A program made the translations under genes and the position numbers. The notes below the pieces were generated by a model that was not told the DNA's origin, did not search any database, and saw only the letters and a program-made list of their open reading frames with translations. Below are positions 1-6,898 of a stretch of DNA of 64,000 nucleotides, one piece after another. Positions within the stretch are counted from its first letter, which is position 1. Every line of letters begins with the position of its first letter. This DNA is from JAXGRD01 sp040766105 (lineage in GTDB: Bacteria > Bacillota > Clostridia > Peptostreptococcales > Anaerovoracaceae), in assembly GCA_040766105.1 (NCBI GenBank), contig JAXGRD010000002.1, positions 321,016 through 385,015 of the forward strand. Direction: 5' to 3'.

Positions 1-751
1 CATAGGTTTGCGCAAGATAGCCTTCTGTACTCTTCCATAGATTCTTTGTATCGAACTTTTCATCTACAAAATACATGGTTCCAATGGTTCTGTTACGGCC
101 TAGGCCCTCCTTGCTTATCCCCTCCGTTACAGTAATTAGTGGCACGATTTTACTGCTTTTCCCCTTCTGTTTTCCGGGTTTTTGCATGTGAACATGGTCT
201 TCGTCTGCATAGATATGTAGCTCGGTTACTTCTTTTTTAGTCTCGGTTTTGGGCACCATTTCAAGGGTGTCTATCTTTTGAATTTGGTTCTTCACTGCCT
301 GCCTACTTACCAGTCCGCCACCGGCTATCTCGGCACTTTTTGCATAGGAAATCTCCGTTGCTAGCCCAACCATCTTCGCACTCAGTTCATCTCCTATTCG
401 CTCATATGGACGGATTCCAATGGCTTCATCCAGAAGGGAAACATACCTGGCATTACGTTTGTCATAGTAGTAGTCGCGTGCTAGATCTAGCCGCCCCAGC
501 TCTGTCAAGAGCTCTCTTGGGCGTTCTTTTTCTTTTAAAACCAAACCTCGTTCTTTTCGTCCTGCTTTATCCTCTCGCATCTGTCGATTCATATCCGTGC
601 AGATTGCTTCAATGGTGGCTGTTGCAGCATGTTTACAGTCATTCAAAATATCTGAAGCAAGGCTGTCAACATCATTGATTCCACCCGAGTATGCTTTTTC
701 CAAAATATTTTTTACCAGGTTGTTCACGATTTGTTGTATACTTATTTCCAT
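1..751 (-). CDS. ISLre2 family transposase (UPF0236), C-terminus outside window
   Basis: Reading leftward from an ATG at 749-751 there is an uninterrupted frame of 250 codons that leaves the window at its left edge. The protein starts MEISIQQIVNNLVKN and has an acidic patch YADEDHVH near residue 182, resembling the first catalytic Asp region of DDE transposases of the UPF0236/ISLre2 family, usually about 450-480 residues long. Roughly the N-terminal half is seen. No frameshift is present in the visible part, so the copy may be intact. The family call is from recognition of the N-terminal half only. Confidence 0.75.
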   Translation of the reverse strand, partial: MEISIQQIVNNLVKNILEKAYSGGINDVDSLASDILNDCKHAATATIEAICTDMNRQMREDKAGRKERGLVLKEKERPRELLTELGRLDLARDYYYDKRNARYVSLLDEAIGIRPYERIGDELSAKMVGLATEISYAKSAEIAGGGLVSRQAVKNQIQKIDTLEMVPKTETKKEVTELHIYADEDHVHMQKPGKQKGKSSKIVPLITVTEGISKEGLGRNRTIGTMYFVDEKFDTKNLWKSTEGYLAQTY

Positions 752-858
752 AGAGATCATCCTTTCGTGTATTTGTTTGTTGGTTAAACTATTTTATCAC
801 GTTGGAATCGATCTCTATTTTATTTTTTAAAACTCCACAACTATTTTACACTATCATA
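1..858 (-). mobile_element. ISLre2-type insertion sequence, partial
   Basis: The transposase gene and the non-coding strip upstream of it look like one end of an ISLre2-family element. The element continues left of position 1, so only one end is present. The outer boundary is not certain; AT-rich sequence after the gene runs to about 850, just before a terminator belonging to the next gene. Terminal repeats cannot be verified because the other end is missing. Confidence 0.6.
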
Positions 859-861
859 CAA

Positions 862-893
862 AAGAGAGACAGCATTTTGCCGCCTCCCTTTTA
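862..893 (-). terminator. Rho-independent terminator after fprA
   Basis: On the minus strand an 11-bp G/C-rich stem with some G-U pairs and an AAA loop (about 864-889) is followed by a short T run. It lies 11 bases beyond the stop codon of the flavodiiron gene and separates that operon from the insertion sequence. Confidence 0.7.
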
Positions 894-903
894 TTATCAT
901 GTT

Positions 904-2121
904 TTACTTTTCTTCCCCGTTTACTGAATCTATCAACGCTTCTACCAAGCTGTCCATCTGCGGCAGGCTGTTTTCATCCAGTGCCGACAGCAGGGAGGGC
1001 TGTTCGTTGAGAACGGTGATTTCCTTCATCTGCTCATCCAGGAATTCCGCCATAAGGCTGCCTGACTTAGGTGCCCAGGAGCCGTTTTCAATGACGGCAA
1101 AGGTCCTCTTCTGTAAGTTCAACGCCTTCATGTCCATCAAGTAGTTGTGCATTAGTGGGTACATCCCTAAATTGTAGGTCACCGATGCTAAAACCACATG
1201 GGATAGACGGAAGGTTTCTGCAATAAGGGTGGATACGTGGGTATTGGACACGTCGTACATGACCACGTTTTTCACACCGCCTTCTACTAACTTGCTAGCA
1301 AGCACCGTTGCCGCACTTTCCGTATTGCCGTACATGGAAGCGTAAACAATCATGACACCCTTCTCTTCCGGCTCGTATCGGCTCCACTTGTCGTACTTCT
1401 CAATGAGGTATCCCAGGTCCTGCCTCCATACGGGTCCGTGGAGGGGGCAGAGCATCTTGATGTCGATGGTTCCTGCCTTCTTGAGAAGAGCCTGCACGTG
1501 CGGTCCGTACTTTCCAACGATGTTGGTGTAATATCTTCTGGCGTCATCAATCCAGTCTCTGTCAAAGTCCACTTCATCGGCAAACAGTTTTCCGTTGAGT
1601 GCTCCAAAGGATCCAAAGGCATCTGCTGCAAAGAGTACACCGTTGGTGGTATCGAAGGAAACCATGGCTTCCGGCCAGTGGACCATGGGAGCATATACAA
1701 ACAGCACTTCATGTTTTCCAAAGGACTGGGTATCCCCTTCCACCACTTCTCTCATTTCATGTCCGTCGATTTTGAAACCGAACTGGCGCATCATCATGAA
1801 CGCTTTTTCCGTGCTGATAATGGTTACCTCCGGATATCGAATGAGGATTTCCTCTATGGATGCCCCGTGATCCGGTTCCATATGGTTGATTACCAAGTAA
1901 TCCAAAGGTCTTCCGTCCAGCACATGTTCGATATTTTCAAAGAATTGTCTTCCCGCCGTCCAATCAACGGTATCAAAGAGCGCCGTCTTCTCGTCCATGA
2001 GCAGGTAGGCATTGTAGGACACACCTCTGGGAATGGGATGAATGTTCTCAAACAGATGCAAGCGTCTGTCGTTGCCTCCCACCCAGTATAGATCATCCGT
2101 AACTTTTCTTACACAATACAT
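904..2121 (-). CDS. fprA: Flavodiiron protein (A-type flavoprotein, O2/NO reductase)
   Basis: 405 residues, normal for a two-domain flavodiiron protein. Residues 1-250 are a metallo-beta-lactamase-like diiron domain with the ligand motif HMEPDHG (near 80), a His in VHWPEA, the bridging Asp in FAADAFGS and a His in CPLHGPVW. Residues 255-400 are a flavodoxin domain with the FMN phosphate loop YASMYGNTESAA. The family reduces O2 to water (or NO to N2O) using electrons from rubredoxin. The gene starts 14 bases after the acyl-CoA dehydrogenase/rubredoxin fusion, with AGGAGG before ATG 2121, so the two are surely cotranscribed. That context makes the fused rubredoxin its likely electron donor (inference). 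O2 versus NO preference cannot be read from sequence. Confidence 0.93.
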   Translation of the reverse strand: MYCVRKVTDDLYWVGGNDRRLHLFENIHPIPRGVSYNAYLLMDEKTALFDTVDWTAGRQFFENIEHVLDGRPLDYLVINHMEPDHGASIEEILIRYPEVTIISTEKAFMMMRQFGFKIDGHEMREVVEGDTQSFGKHEVLFVYAPMVHWPEAMVSFDTTNGVLFAADAFGSFGALNGKLFADEVDFDRDWIDDARRYYTNIVGKYGPHVQALLKKAGTIDIKMLCPLHGPVWRQDLGYLIEKYDKWSRYEPEEKGVMIVYASMYGNTESAATVLASKLVEGGVKNVVMYDVSNTHVSTLIAETFRLSHVVLASVTYNLGMYPLMHNYLMDMKALNLQKRTFAVIENGSWAPKSGSLMAEFLDEQMKEITVLNEQPSLLSALDENSLPQMDSLVEALIDSVNGEEK

Positions 2122-2135
2122 ATTGTAAACCTCCT

Positions 2136-4040
2136 CTATACTTCAATAAACATATCTTTTTCTTCACCGCAGTCCGGACAGATCCATTCTTCGGGAAGCT
2201 TGTCAAAGAGCGTTCCGGGAGCAACTTCTCCTTCGGGATCGCCCAGATCCGCATCGTACTCGTAGCCGCAACCGCTGCAGACGTAGAGCTTGTAGCTCTT
2301 TGGCTCCTTCTTGGGCGTGGGTCTCTTCATCTTCACAGCCGGTGGTGCAACCTTCTTGGGTTCCCCGTTGTCCAGTGCCTTTATGAGAAGAGGAAGGATT
2401 TCCATCAAATCACCAACGATGCCGTAGTCTGCGTTCTTGAAGATGGCAGCATTCTTGTTCTTGTTGATGGCTACAATTGTAGAAGCATCCTTAATCCCCT
2501 TTAAGTGCTGTCCGGCTCCGGAGATACCGCAAGCGATGTACAGGTTGCCGTTGAACTTCTGTCCCGACATTCCCACATATCTGTTGAGAGGCAGGTACTT
2601 GAGCGTTTCCGCTACCGGTCTGGATGATCCGACGGCTGCTCCTGCCTGTACGGCCAAGTCTTCAATGAGCTTCATGTTTGCCTTATCGCCGATACCCTTT
2701 CCGGCACTGACCACCCTGTCTGCCTGTGCAATGGGTGTATTCACATCGATACCCACAGTGAAGTCGTATCCGTCCTTCTTGAGGGCTGCAACCAGGGCAT
2801 CCACCTTCTCCTTGGGGGAACCGGATGCATAGATTTCTTTCTTTCTGTATCCGGTAGCAGGTCCCTTGCCCTTCTTCTTGCGGAAGGTTTCCTTTGGTTC
2901 CTTGCCTAGGATGCTTGCAGCGATGACCACTCTTTGGATTTCACTGGTTCCTTCGTAAATCGTACAGATTTTGGCGTCTCTGTAGAATCGCTCCACTTCC
3001 ATACCCTTGAGATAACCGTTTCCGCCATGGATTTGCAATGCTTCATTGACGACTTCCAAGCAAATCTCAGAAGCGTAACCCTTTGCCATTGCTGATTCAA
3101 TGCCATAGGGCTCGTGATTTTCCTTTAGATCCGCTGCACTGTAGATCATCATTCTTGCCGCTCTGATCTTCGTCGCCATGTCTGCAATCTTGAAGGAGTT
3201 GATCTGTTGGAAGGCGATGGGTTTTCCAAACTGTTCTCTCTCCTTGGCGTATTCCACAGACACCTCGAAGGCACCCTGTGCAATTCCCAAAGCTTGGGAA
3301 GCGATGCCGATTCTCCCCCCGTCAAGAGTCTGCATGGCTATTTTGAAGCCTTGACCCTCTTTACCCAAGAGGTTTTCCACGGGTACCTTCACATCGTTGA
3401 AGATTAACTCTGCAGTGGAGGAAGAGCGGATACCCATCTTGTCGTAGTGGTCTCCAAACTCAAAGCCTTCCCAACCCTTCTCAACAATGAAGGCACTGAT
3501 TCCCTTCACACCGATATCCGGTGTCGTCACTGCAAAGACGATATAGGTGTCAGCAATGGGTGCATTGGTGATGAATATCTTACCGCCGTTGAGAAGATAG
3601 TGGTCTCCTCGGTATTCTGCGGTTGTTTCCGTTCCGCCCGCATCACTTCCCGCATTTGGTTCCGTCAGTCCAAAAGCACCCAGCTTTTCGCCCTTTGCCA
3701 AGGCTACCAGATACTTTGCCTTTTGTTCCTCCGTACCGAAGGCGTATATGGGCCAGGAACCTAAGGAAACATGAGCCGAAAGAATAACGCCTGTTCCGCC
3801 GTCTACCCTAGCCAACTCTTCTACTGCGACGGCATAGGATATGGTGTCCAGGCCTGCACCGCCGTATTTCTTGGGAAAGGGAATCCCCATCAGACCCATC
3901 TCTCCCAATTTGTTTACAGCATCTTGGGGAAATTCGTTATTCTGATCCATCATAAATGCTATAGGTTTTACTTCTTCCTCAGCAAATTTTCTGATTTTTT
4001 TCCGAATCTCCTCGTGCTGTTCTGTCGTTTTAAATAGCAT
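2136..4040 (-). CDS. Acyl-CoA dehydrogenase / EtfA C-domain / rubredoxin fusion
   Basis: 634 residues with three modules. Residues 1-385 are an acyl-CoA dehydrogenase of the butyryl-CoA type, with GLTEPNAGSDAG, QIHGGNGYLKG and the catalytic-base segment IYEGTSEIQR. Residues about 415-560 match the FAD-binding C-terminal domain of electron-transfer flavoprotein alpha (GSSRPV, YIACGISGAGQHLKG, NADYGIVGDL). Residues 581-634 are a complete rubredoxin with two CxxC pairs. The linker is rich in Lys/Pro. The EtfA N-terminal half and EtfB are absent here and elsewhere in the window. The expected route is acyl-CoA to dehydrogenase FAD to ETF-domain FAD to rubredoxin iron; the next gene, a flavodiiron protein, would be the terminal acceptor. 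AAAGGAGGT precedes ATG 4040. Such fusions exist in other anaerobes to my knowledge, but direct coupling to a flavodiiron gene is my inference. Confidence 0.93.
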   Translation of the reverse strand: MLFKTTEQHEEIRKKIRKFAEEEVKPIAFMMDQNNEFPQDAVNKLGEMGLMGIPFPKKYGGAGLDTISYAVAVEELARVDGGTGVILSAHVSLGSWPIYAFGTEEQKAKYLVALAKGEKLGAFGLTEPNAGSDAGGTETTAEYRGDHYLLNGGKIFITNAPIADTYIVFAVTTPDIGVKGISAFIVEKGWEGFEFGDHYDKMGIRSSSTAELIFNDVKVPVENLLGKEGQGFKIAMQTLDGGRIGIASQALGIAQGAFEVSVEYAKEREQFGKPIAFQQINSFKIADMATKIRAARMMIYSAADLKENHEPYGIESAMAKGYASEICLEVVNEALQIHGGNGYLKGMEVERFYRDAKICTIYEGTSEIQRVVIAASILGKEPKETFRKKKGKGPATGYRKKEIYASGSPKEKVDALVAALKKDGYDFTVGIDVNTPIAQADRVVSAGKGIGDKANMKLIEDLAVQAGAAVGSSRPVAETLKYLPLNRYVGMSGQKFNGNLYIACGISGAGQHLKGIKDASTIVAINKNKNAAIFKNADYGIVGDLMEILPLLIKALDNGEPKKVAPPAVKMKRPTPKKEPKSYKLYVCSGCGYEYDADLGDPEGEVAPGTLFDKLPEEWICPDCGEEKDMFIEV

Positions 4041-4085
4041 ACAGCATACCTCCTTTGGATTTGTTTTTCTATTCTACTTGAACCC

Positions 4086-4128
4086 ACTATACCCCCTCTT
4101 TTTGATAAATGTTGTGGCAAATGCCACA
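4086..4128. promoter_or_regulatory. CRP-like operator and bcd-fprA promoter
   Basis: A perfect 16-bp palindrome, TGTGGCA-aa-TGCCACA, spans 4113-4128, with further partial symmetry outside it. It has the TGTGN-N6-NCACA layout of CRP-family sites. On the minus strand a -10 box TATAGT lies at 4091-4086 with no good -35 box. The predicted start near 4079 puts the palindrome centre at -41.5, the classical class II activator position. For the divergent regulator gene, a possible -10 (4138-4143) would place the same site over its -35 region, suggesting autorepression. Confidence 0.7.
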
Positions 4129-4167
4129 TTTATATGATATATTGTAAATTAATATAGGAGGTATTAC

Positions 4168-4800
4168 ATGAATATCGCATTGGACAGAAATATATCCAAG
4201 GAATCCCTCAATAAGATGATTGCCTGTTTCAAACCGGAGTTTAAAGACTACAAGGCGGGAGAGACAATTATACAGTTTTCCTATGAAATCAAAAACATCG
4301 GCATCATCATCAAGGGCAAAGCCCGTCTGGTGGGTATCAATGCCGACGGGGAGTACATCATCACCGAAAACTACACTTCTCGCGATGTTTTTGGCGAACT
4401 CTTCTCCTTCCCTCTGGAGGGATATGAATATTATGTAGAAGCGGTGGAAGACTGTCAGATCATCTACTTGGACTACAACCACACTATTTCGCCATGCGAT
4501 AATGTATGTCCTCATCATTCCCAACTGATTAGCAATCTCTTCTATCTTACGGCACAGAAGTCTCAGGCTTTGACCCTCCACCTGAATATCCTCAACCAGC
4601 ATACCATTCGAAAGAAGCTGCTCACCTATCTGCAGTATATTCAGGGGAAGACGGGAGAAGATACCTTCGAGATTCCCATGTCGCTGGTTTCTCTCGCCGA
4701 GTATCTTTGCGTAGACCGAAGCGCCCTCATGCGGGAAATCAGGCTGTTAAAAAAAGAAGGCATCTTAGAATCCAACCGAAGGACCTTTACCTTCTTATAA
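4168..4800 (+). CDS. Crp/Fnr-family transcriptional regulator
   Basis: 210 residues. Residues 10-120 form a cyclic-nucleotide-binding-like beta roll (for example GDVF-like DVFGELFSFPLEG), and residues 145-210 a winged helix with the recognition segment LAEYLCVDRSALMREIRLLKKEGI. No Cys cluster of the FNR type is seen; Cys residues at about 19 and 95-109 (CDNVCPHH) could sense metal or redox, which is speculative. AGGAGG lies before ATG 4168. It is divergent from the bcd-fprA operon and shares with it the palindrome at 4113-4128, so it is the likely activator of that operon. The effector is unknown. Confidence 0.9.
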   Translation: MNIALDRNISKESLNKMIACFKPEFKDYKAGETIIQFSYEIKNIGIIIKGKARLVGINADGEYIITENYTSRDVFGELFSFPLEGYEYYVEAVEDCQIIYLDYNHTISPCDNVCPHHSQLISNLFYLTAQKSQALTLHLNILNQHTIRKKLLTYLQYIQGKTGEDTFEIPMSLVSLAEYLCVDRSALMREIRLLKKEGILESNRRTFTFL

Positions 4801-4802
4801 AA

Positions 4803-4848
4803 AAATAGACTTACCCTTGCAGAACGCAAAGGTAAGTCTAATTTTTTA
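4803..4848. terminator. Bidirectional terminator between convergent genes
   Basis: A stem with ten perfect outer pairs (TAGACTTACC against GGTAAGTCTA) plus four inner pairs is flanked by an A run on the left and a T run on the right. It serves the Crp gene and the convergent ABC operon. Confidence 0.9.
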
Positions 4849-4852
4849 TACA

Positions 4853-5644
4853 TTATTCCAGATTCAATCTGTTCTTCAACAGGTAGTTGGTGACCAAGTA
4901 ATATATCACAGACAGGGCGGCCAACAGGATGGCCATGGTCAGAACAACGAAGTGACCTGTAGCCTCTTCTCCAAAGGCAAGGACCATATCTCTCGTGCTT
5001 TTGATCAAGACTGCCTGCACCCCCATGCTGCCTAGGAGCGATACCACTAAAGTTTCCGCGATGCCCAGCCCCAGGAAAGCAAGGATGGCTCCAAGAACTC
5101 TGTGGTTCCCCCACTGGTGACCAATGGAGATGGCAGTGTAGATTCGCAATATGGAATGGGCTGCTGCCAAGAAAATGAGTAGTACCACCTCTATCAGATA
5201 TACGATTGCCATGGCGCCAAATTTTCCCCACATGATTCCAAAGAGTGGTTCCATTTCAAGAAGGTTTACTTCTCCCGTAGAGCTAACGATAATCAGTGCG
5301 GAAAGAATACCAATCATGAGACCAAAGCTCATCCATATACCCGCTGCAATCACCTTGTTCCAGACATGCTTTCCGATGGAAACCGGCAGTGTAAACATCA
5401 GGTAGCCTTCATTTCCCAGCAAGTTCTTGTAGAAACGCTGGACGATGATGATGACGGTCATGACCGCAGAGCCAACGGCTACCGCAACATAGAGAAAGAC
5501 CACAATACCGCTAAAGATAGGTAAAACATCCAGAACATTGACGACGATGCCCATGATCAAAGACATGAATATCAATGCACCGTATAGGGGAAGCAATATT
5601 CTACCCATTGCGCTCAATTCATATTTTAGTAATTTTCTTAGCAT
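4853..5644 (-). CDS. ABC transporter membrane protein (ABC-2 like)
   Basis: 263 residues with about six hydrophobic segments (near 15-45, 50-70, 105-130, 145-170, 175-200 and 230-255) and no soluble domain. It overlaps the upstream ATPase gene by 7 bases and forms a regulator-ATPase-permease operon like the ytr/YtrA-controlled operons of Firmicutes. These often respond to cell-wall-active compounds; the substrate here cannot be read. ATG 5644 is the only sensible start. Placement as ABC-2 family is by topology and context more than by sequence motifs. Confidence 0.8.
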   Translation of the reverse strand: MLRKLLKYELSAMGRILLPLYGALIFMSLIMGIVVNVLDVLPIFSGIVVFLYVAVAVGSAVMTVIIIVQRFYKNLLGNEGYLMFTLPVSIGKHVWNKVIAAGIWMSFGLMIGILSALIIVSSTGEVNLLEMEPLFGIMWGKFGAMAIVYLIEVVLLIFLAAAHSILRIYTAISIGHQWGNHRVLGAILAFLGLGIAETLVVSLLGSMGVQAVLIKSTRDMVLAFGEEATGHFVVLTMAILLAALSVIYYLVTNYLLKNRLNLE

Positions 5645-6333
5645 TTGAACACCTCCCGAAACAGTACGTCTACGCTCTTTCCTTCTTCTTCTCTTATGAC
5701 ATCTGCCTGCTTATTTAATACCACCTGTCCATTTTTGAGGAAAACCACGCCATCCAAAACGGATTCGATATCGGATATTAAATGGGTGGAAATAATCACC
5801 AGGGAATCTTCACAATAGTTGGTTATAATCGTCCTTAGGATATAGTCTCTGGCCGCAGGGTCAACACCGGCAATTGGCTCATCGAGAAAGTAAATCTTTG
5901 CATTGCGACTCATGGTCAGAACCAGTTGAATCTTTTCCCTATTTCCTTTAGATAACTTCTTCATGGGGATATCTTCCGAGAGTCCCAGATTGCGAAGCAT
6001 TTCTTTCGCCTTTCCTTCATCAAAGTCCGCAAAGAAATCTTTGTACATTTTCAACAGCTTTTCGATGGGAAGGTAGAGGGGAAGATACTCCCGATCCGGC
6101 AAATAGGCGACCATCGCTTTTGTTTCCGGTCCCGGTTCCATGCCGTCTATGAGGATACTGCCACCATCCGGTCGCAGAAGACCGTTGGCCAGTTTAATCA
6201 TGGTAGTCTTTCCTGACCCGTTAGGACCAAGGAGACCCACAATCTGTCCGGCTTCCAGTTGGAGATCCACATTGGACAGCGCCGGATTCCCGCTGTATTT
6301 CTTTGTCAGGTTCTTACATTCAAACAAACTCAT
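5638..6333 (-). CDS. ABC transporter ATP-binding protein
   Basis: 231 residues with Walker A GPNGSGKTT (near 36), signature LSKGNREKIQL (near 130, LSKGN rather than LSGGQ), Walker B KIYFLDEPIAGVD (near 150) and the switch His in STHLISD. The relaxed signature is common in YtrB-like and ABC-2 export ATPases. It overlaps the regulator gene upstream by ATGA (6330-6333) and the permease gene downstream, so translation of the three is coupled. It should energise the membrane protein encoded next. Confidence 0.93.
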   Translation of the reverse strand: MSLFECKNLTKKYSGNPALSNVDLQLEAGQIVGLLGPNGSGKTTMIKLANGLLRPDGGSILIDGMEPGPETKAMVAYLPDREYLPLYLPIEKLLKMYKDFFADFDEGKAKEMLRNLGLSEDIPMKKLSKGNREKIQLVLTMSRNAKIYFLDEPIAGVDPAARDYILRTIITNYCEDSLVIISTHLISDIESVLDGVVFLKNGQVVLNKQADVIREEEGKSVDVLFREVFKC

Positions 6334-6701
6334 TTCTTCACCTCCTTTGCCCAGTGGGCCACAGCATCTACAATCTCCTCTTTGTCCATCCCCATTTTTT
6401 CCAAGTTTTCAAAGAGCTCTCTTATGAAATCTTCTCCCAGCTCTCTCCTCATCTTGTCCAATGTCTCCTCCTCCTTCGTCACAAATCTTCCGTTGGTTCT
6501 TTCCGTGTATAGCAAACCGTCTCGCTCCAATTCCGTCAATGCACGCTGCATGGTATTGGGATTCACTGCTGCTTCCAGAGCAAAGTCCCTTACCGCAGGT
6601 ATTTTGTCTCCCGGCTGAAAGACGCCCTTTGCAATGCTCAGCTTCATCTGTTCCACAATCTGCGTGTAAATCGGCTGTCCCGGCTTAAAACTCCATTCCA
6701 T
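6330..6701 (-). CDS. GntR-family regulator, YtrA subfamily
   Basis: 123 residues. Residues 10-75 are a GntR winged helix (PIYTQIVEQMKLSIAKG, then DKIPAVRDFALEAAVNPNTMQRAL). The short C-terminal tail of about 50 residues is the mark of the YtrA subfamily, which lacks a large effector domain. It is the first gene of the ABC operon and there is a palindromic operator just upstream (6727-6762), so it most likely represses its own operon until a still unknown signal releases it. Confidence 0.92.
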   Translation of the reverse strand: MEWSFKPGQPIYTQIVEQMKLSIAKGVFQPGDKIPAVRDFALEAAVNPNTMQRALTELERDGLLYTERTNGRFVTKEEETLDKMRRELGEDFIRELFENLEKMGMDKEEIVDAVAHWAKEVKK

Positions 6702-6726
6702 TTGTTCCTCCTTTCCGGTCCTTTGT

Positions 6727-6762
6727 TGTATTGTTGTATTAACTACTTAGTACAATAATACA
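6727..6762. promoter_or_regulatory. YtrA-type operator
   Basis: Two 12-base arms (6727-6738 and 6751-6762) match as inverted repeats with one mismatch, and the inner part, TTGTA at 6734 to TACAA at 6755, is a nearly continuous 22-bp palindrome. It lies 25 bases upstream of the regulator's start codon, where a repressor would block transcription. Confidence 0.75.
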
Positions 6763-6830
6763 TATCCGGAACTTTGTCAACACTTAAATGAAAAATAATT
6801 TCAAGCCCCTCTCAACCTTTCTATTTTCTC

Positions 6831-6859
6831 TTTATCACGAGTATTAAATATGGTACAAT
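6831..6859 (+). promoter_or_regulatory. Promoter of the penicillin-binding protein gene
   Basis: TTTATC (6831-6836), a 17-base spacer and TACAAT (6854-6859), about 40 bases upstream of the chosen start codon. The -35 box is a modest match. Confidence 0.55.
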
Positions 6860-6898
6860 CACCTTGTGTGTATGCATATCACGAAAGGAAAGAAAACA

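Noticed and set aside
340..678. Plus-strand frame across the transposase gene
   Set aside because: The minus strand carries the ISLre2 transposase in an uninterrupted frame; the plus-strand translation shows no domain.
1438..2091. 217-residue plus-strand frame inside fprA
   Set aside because: It is the mirror frame of a well-supported flavodiiron gene, has no ribosome site and no recognisable domain.
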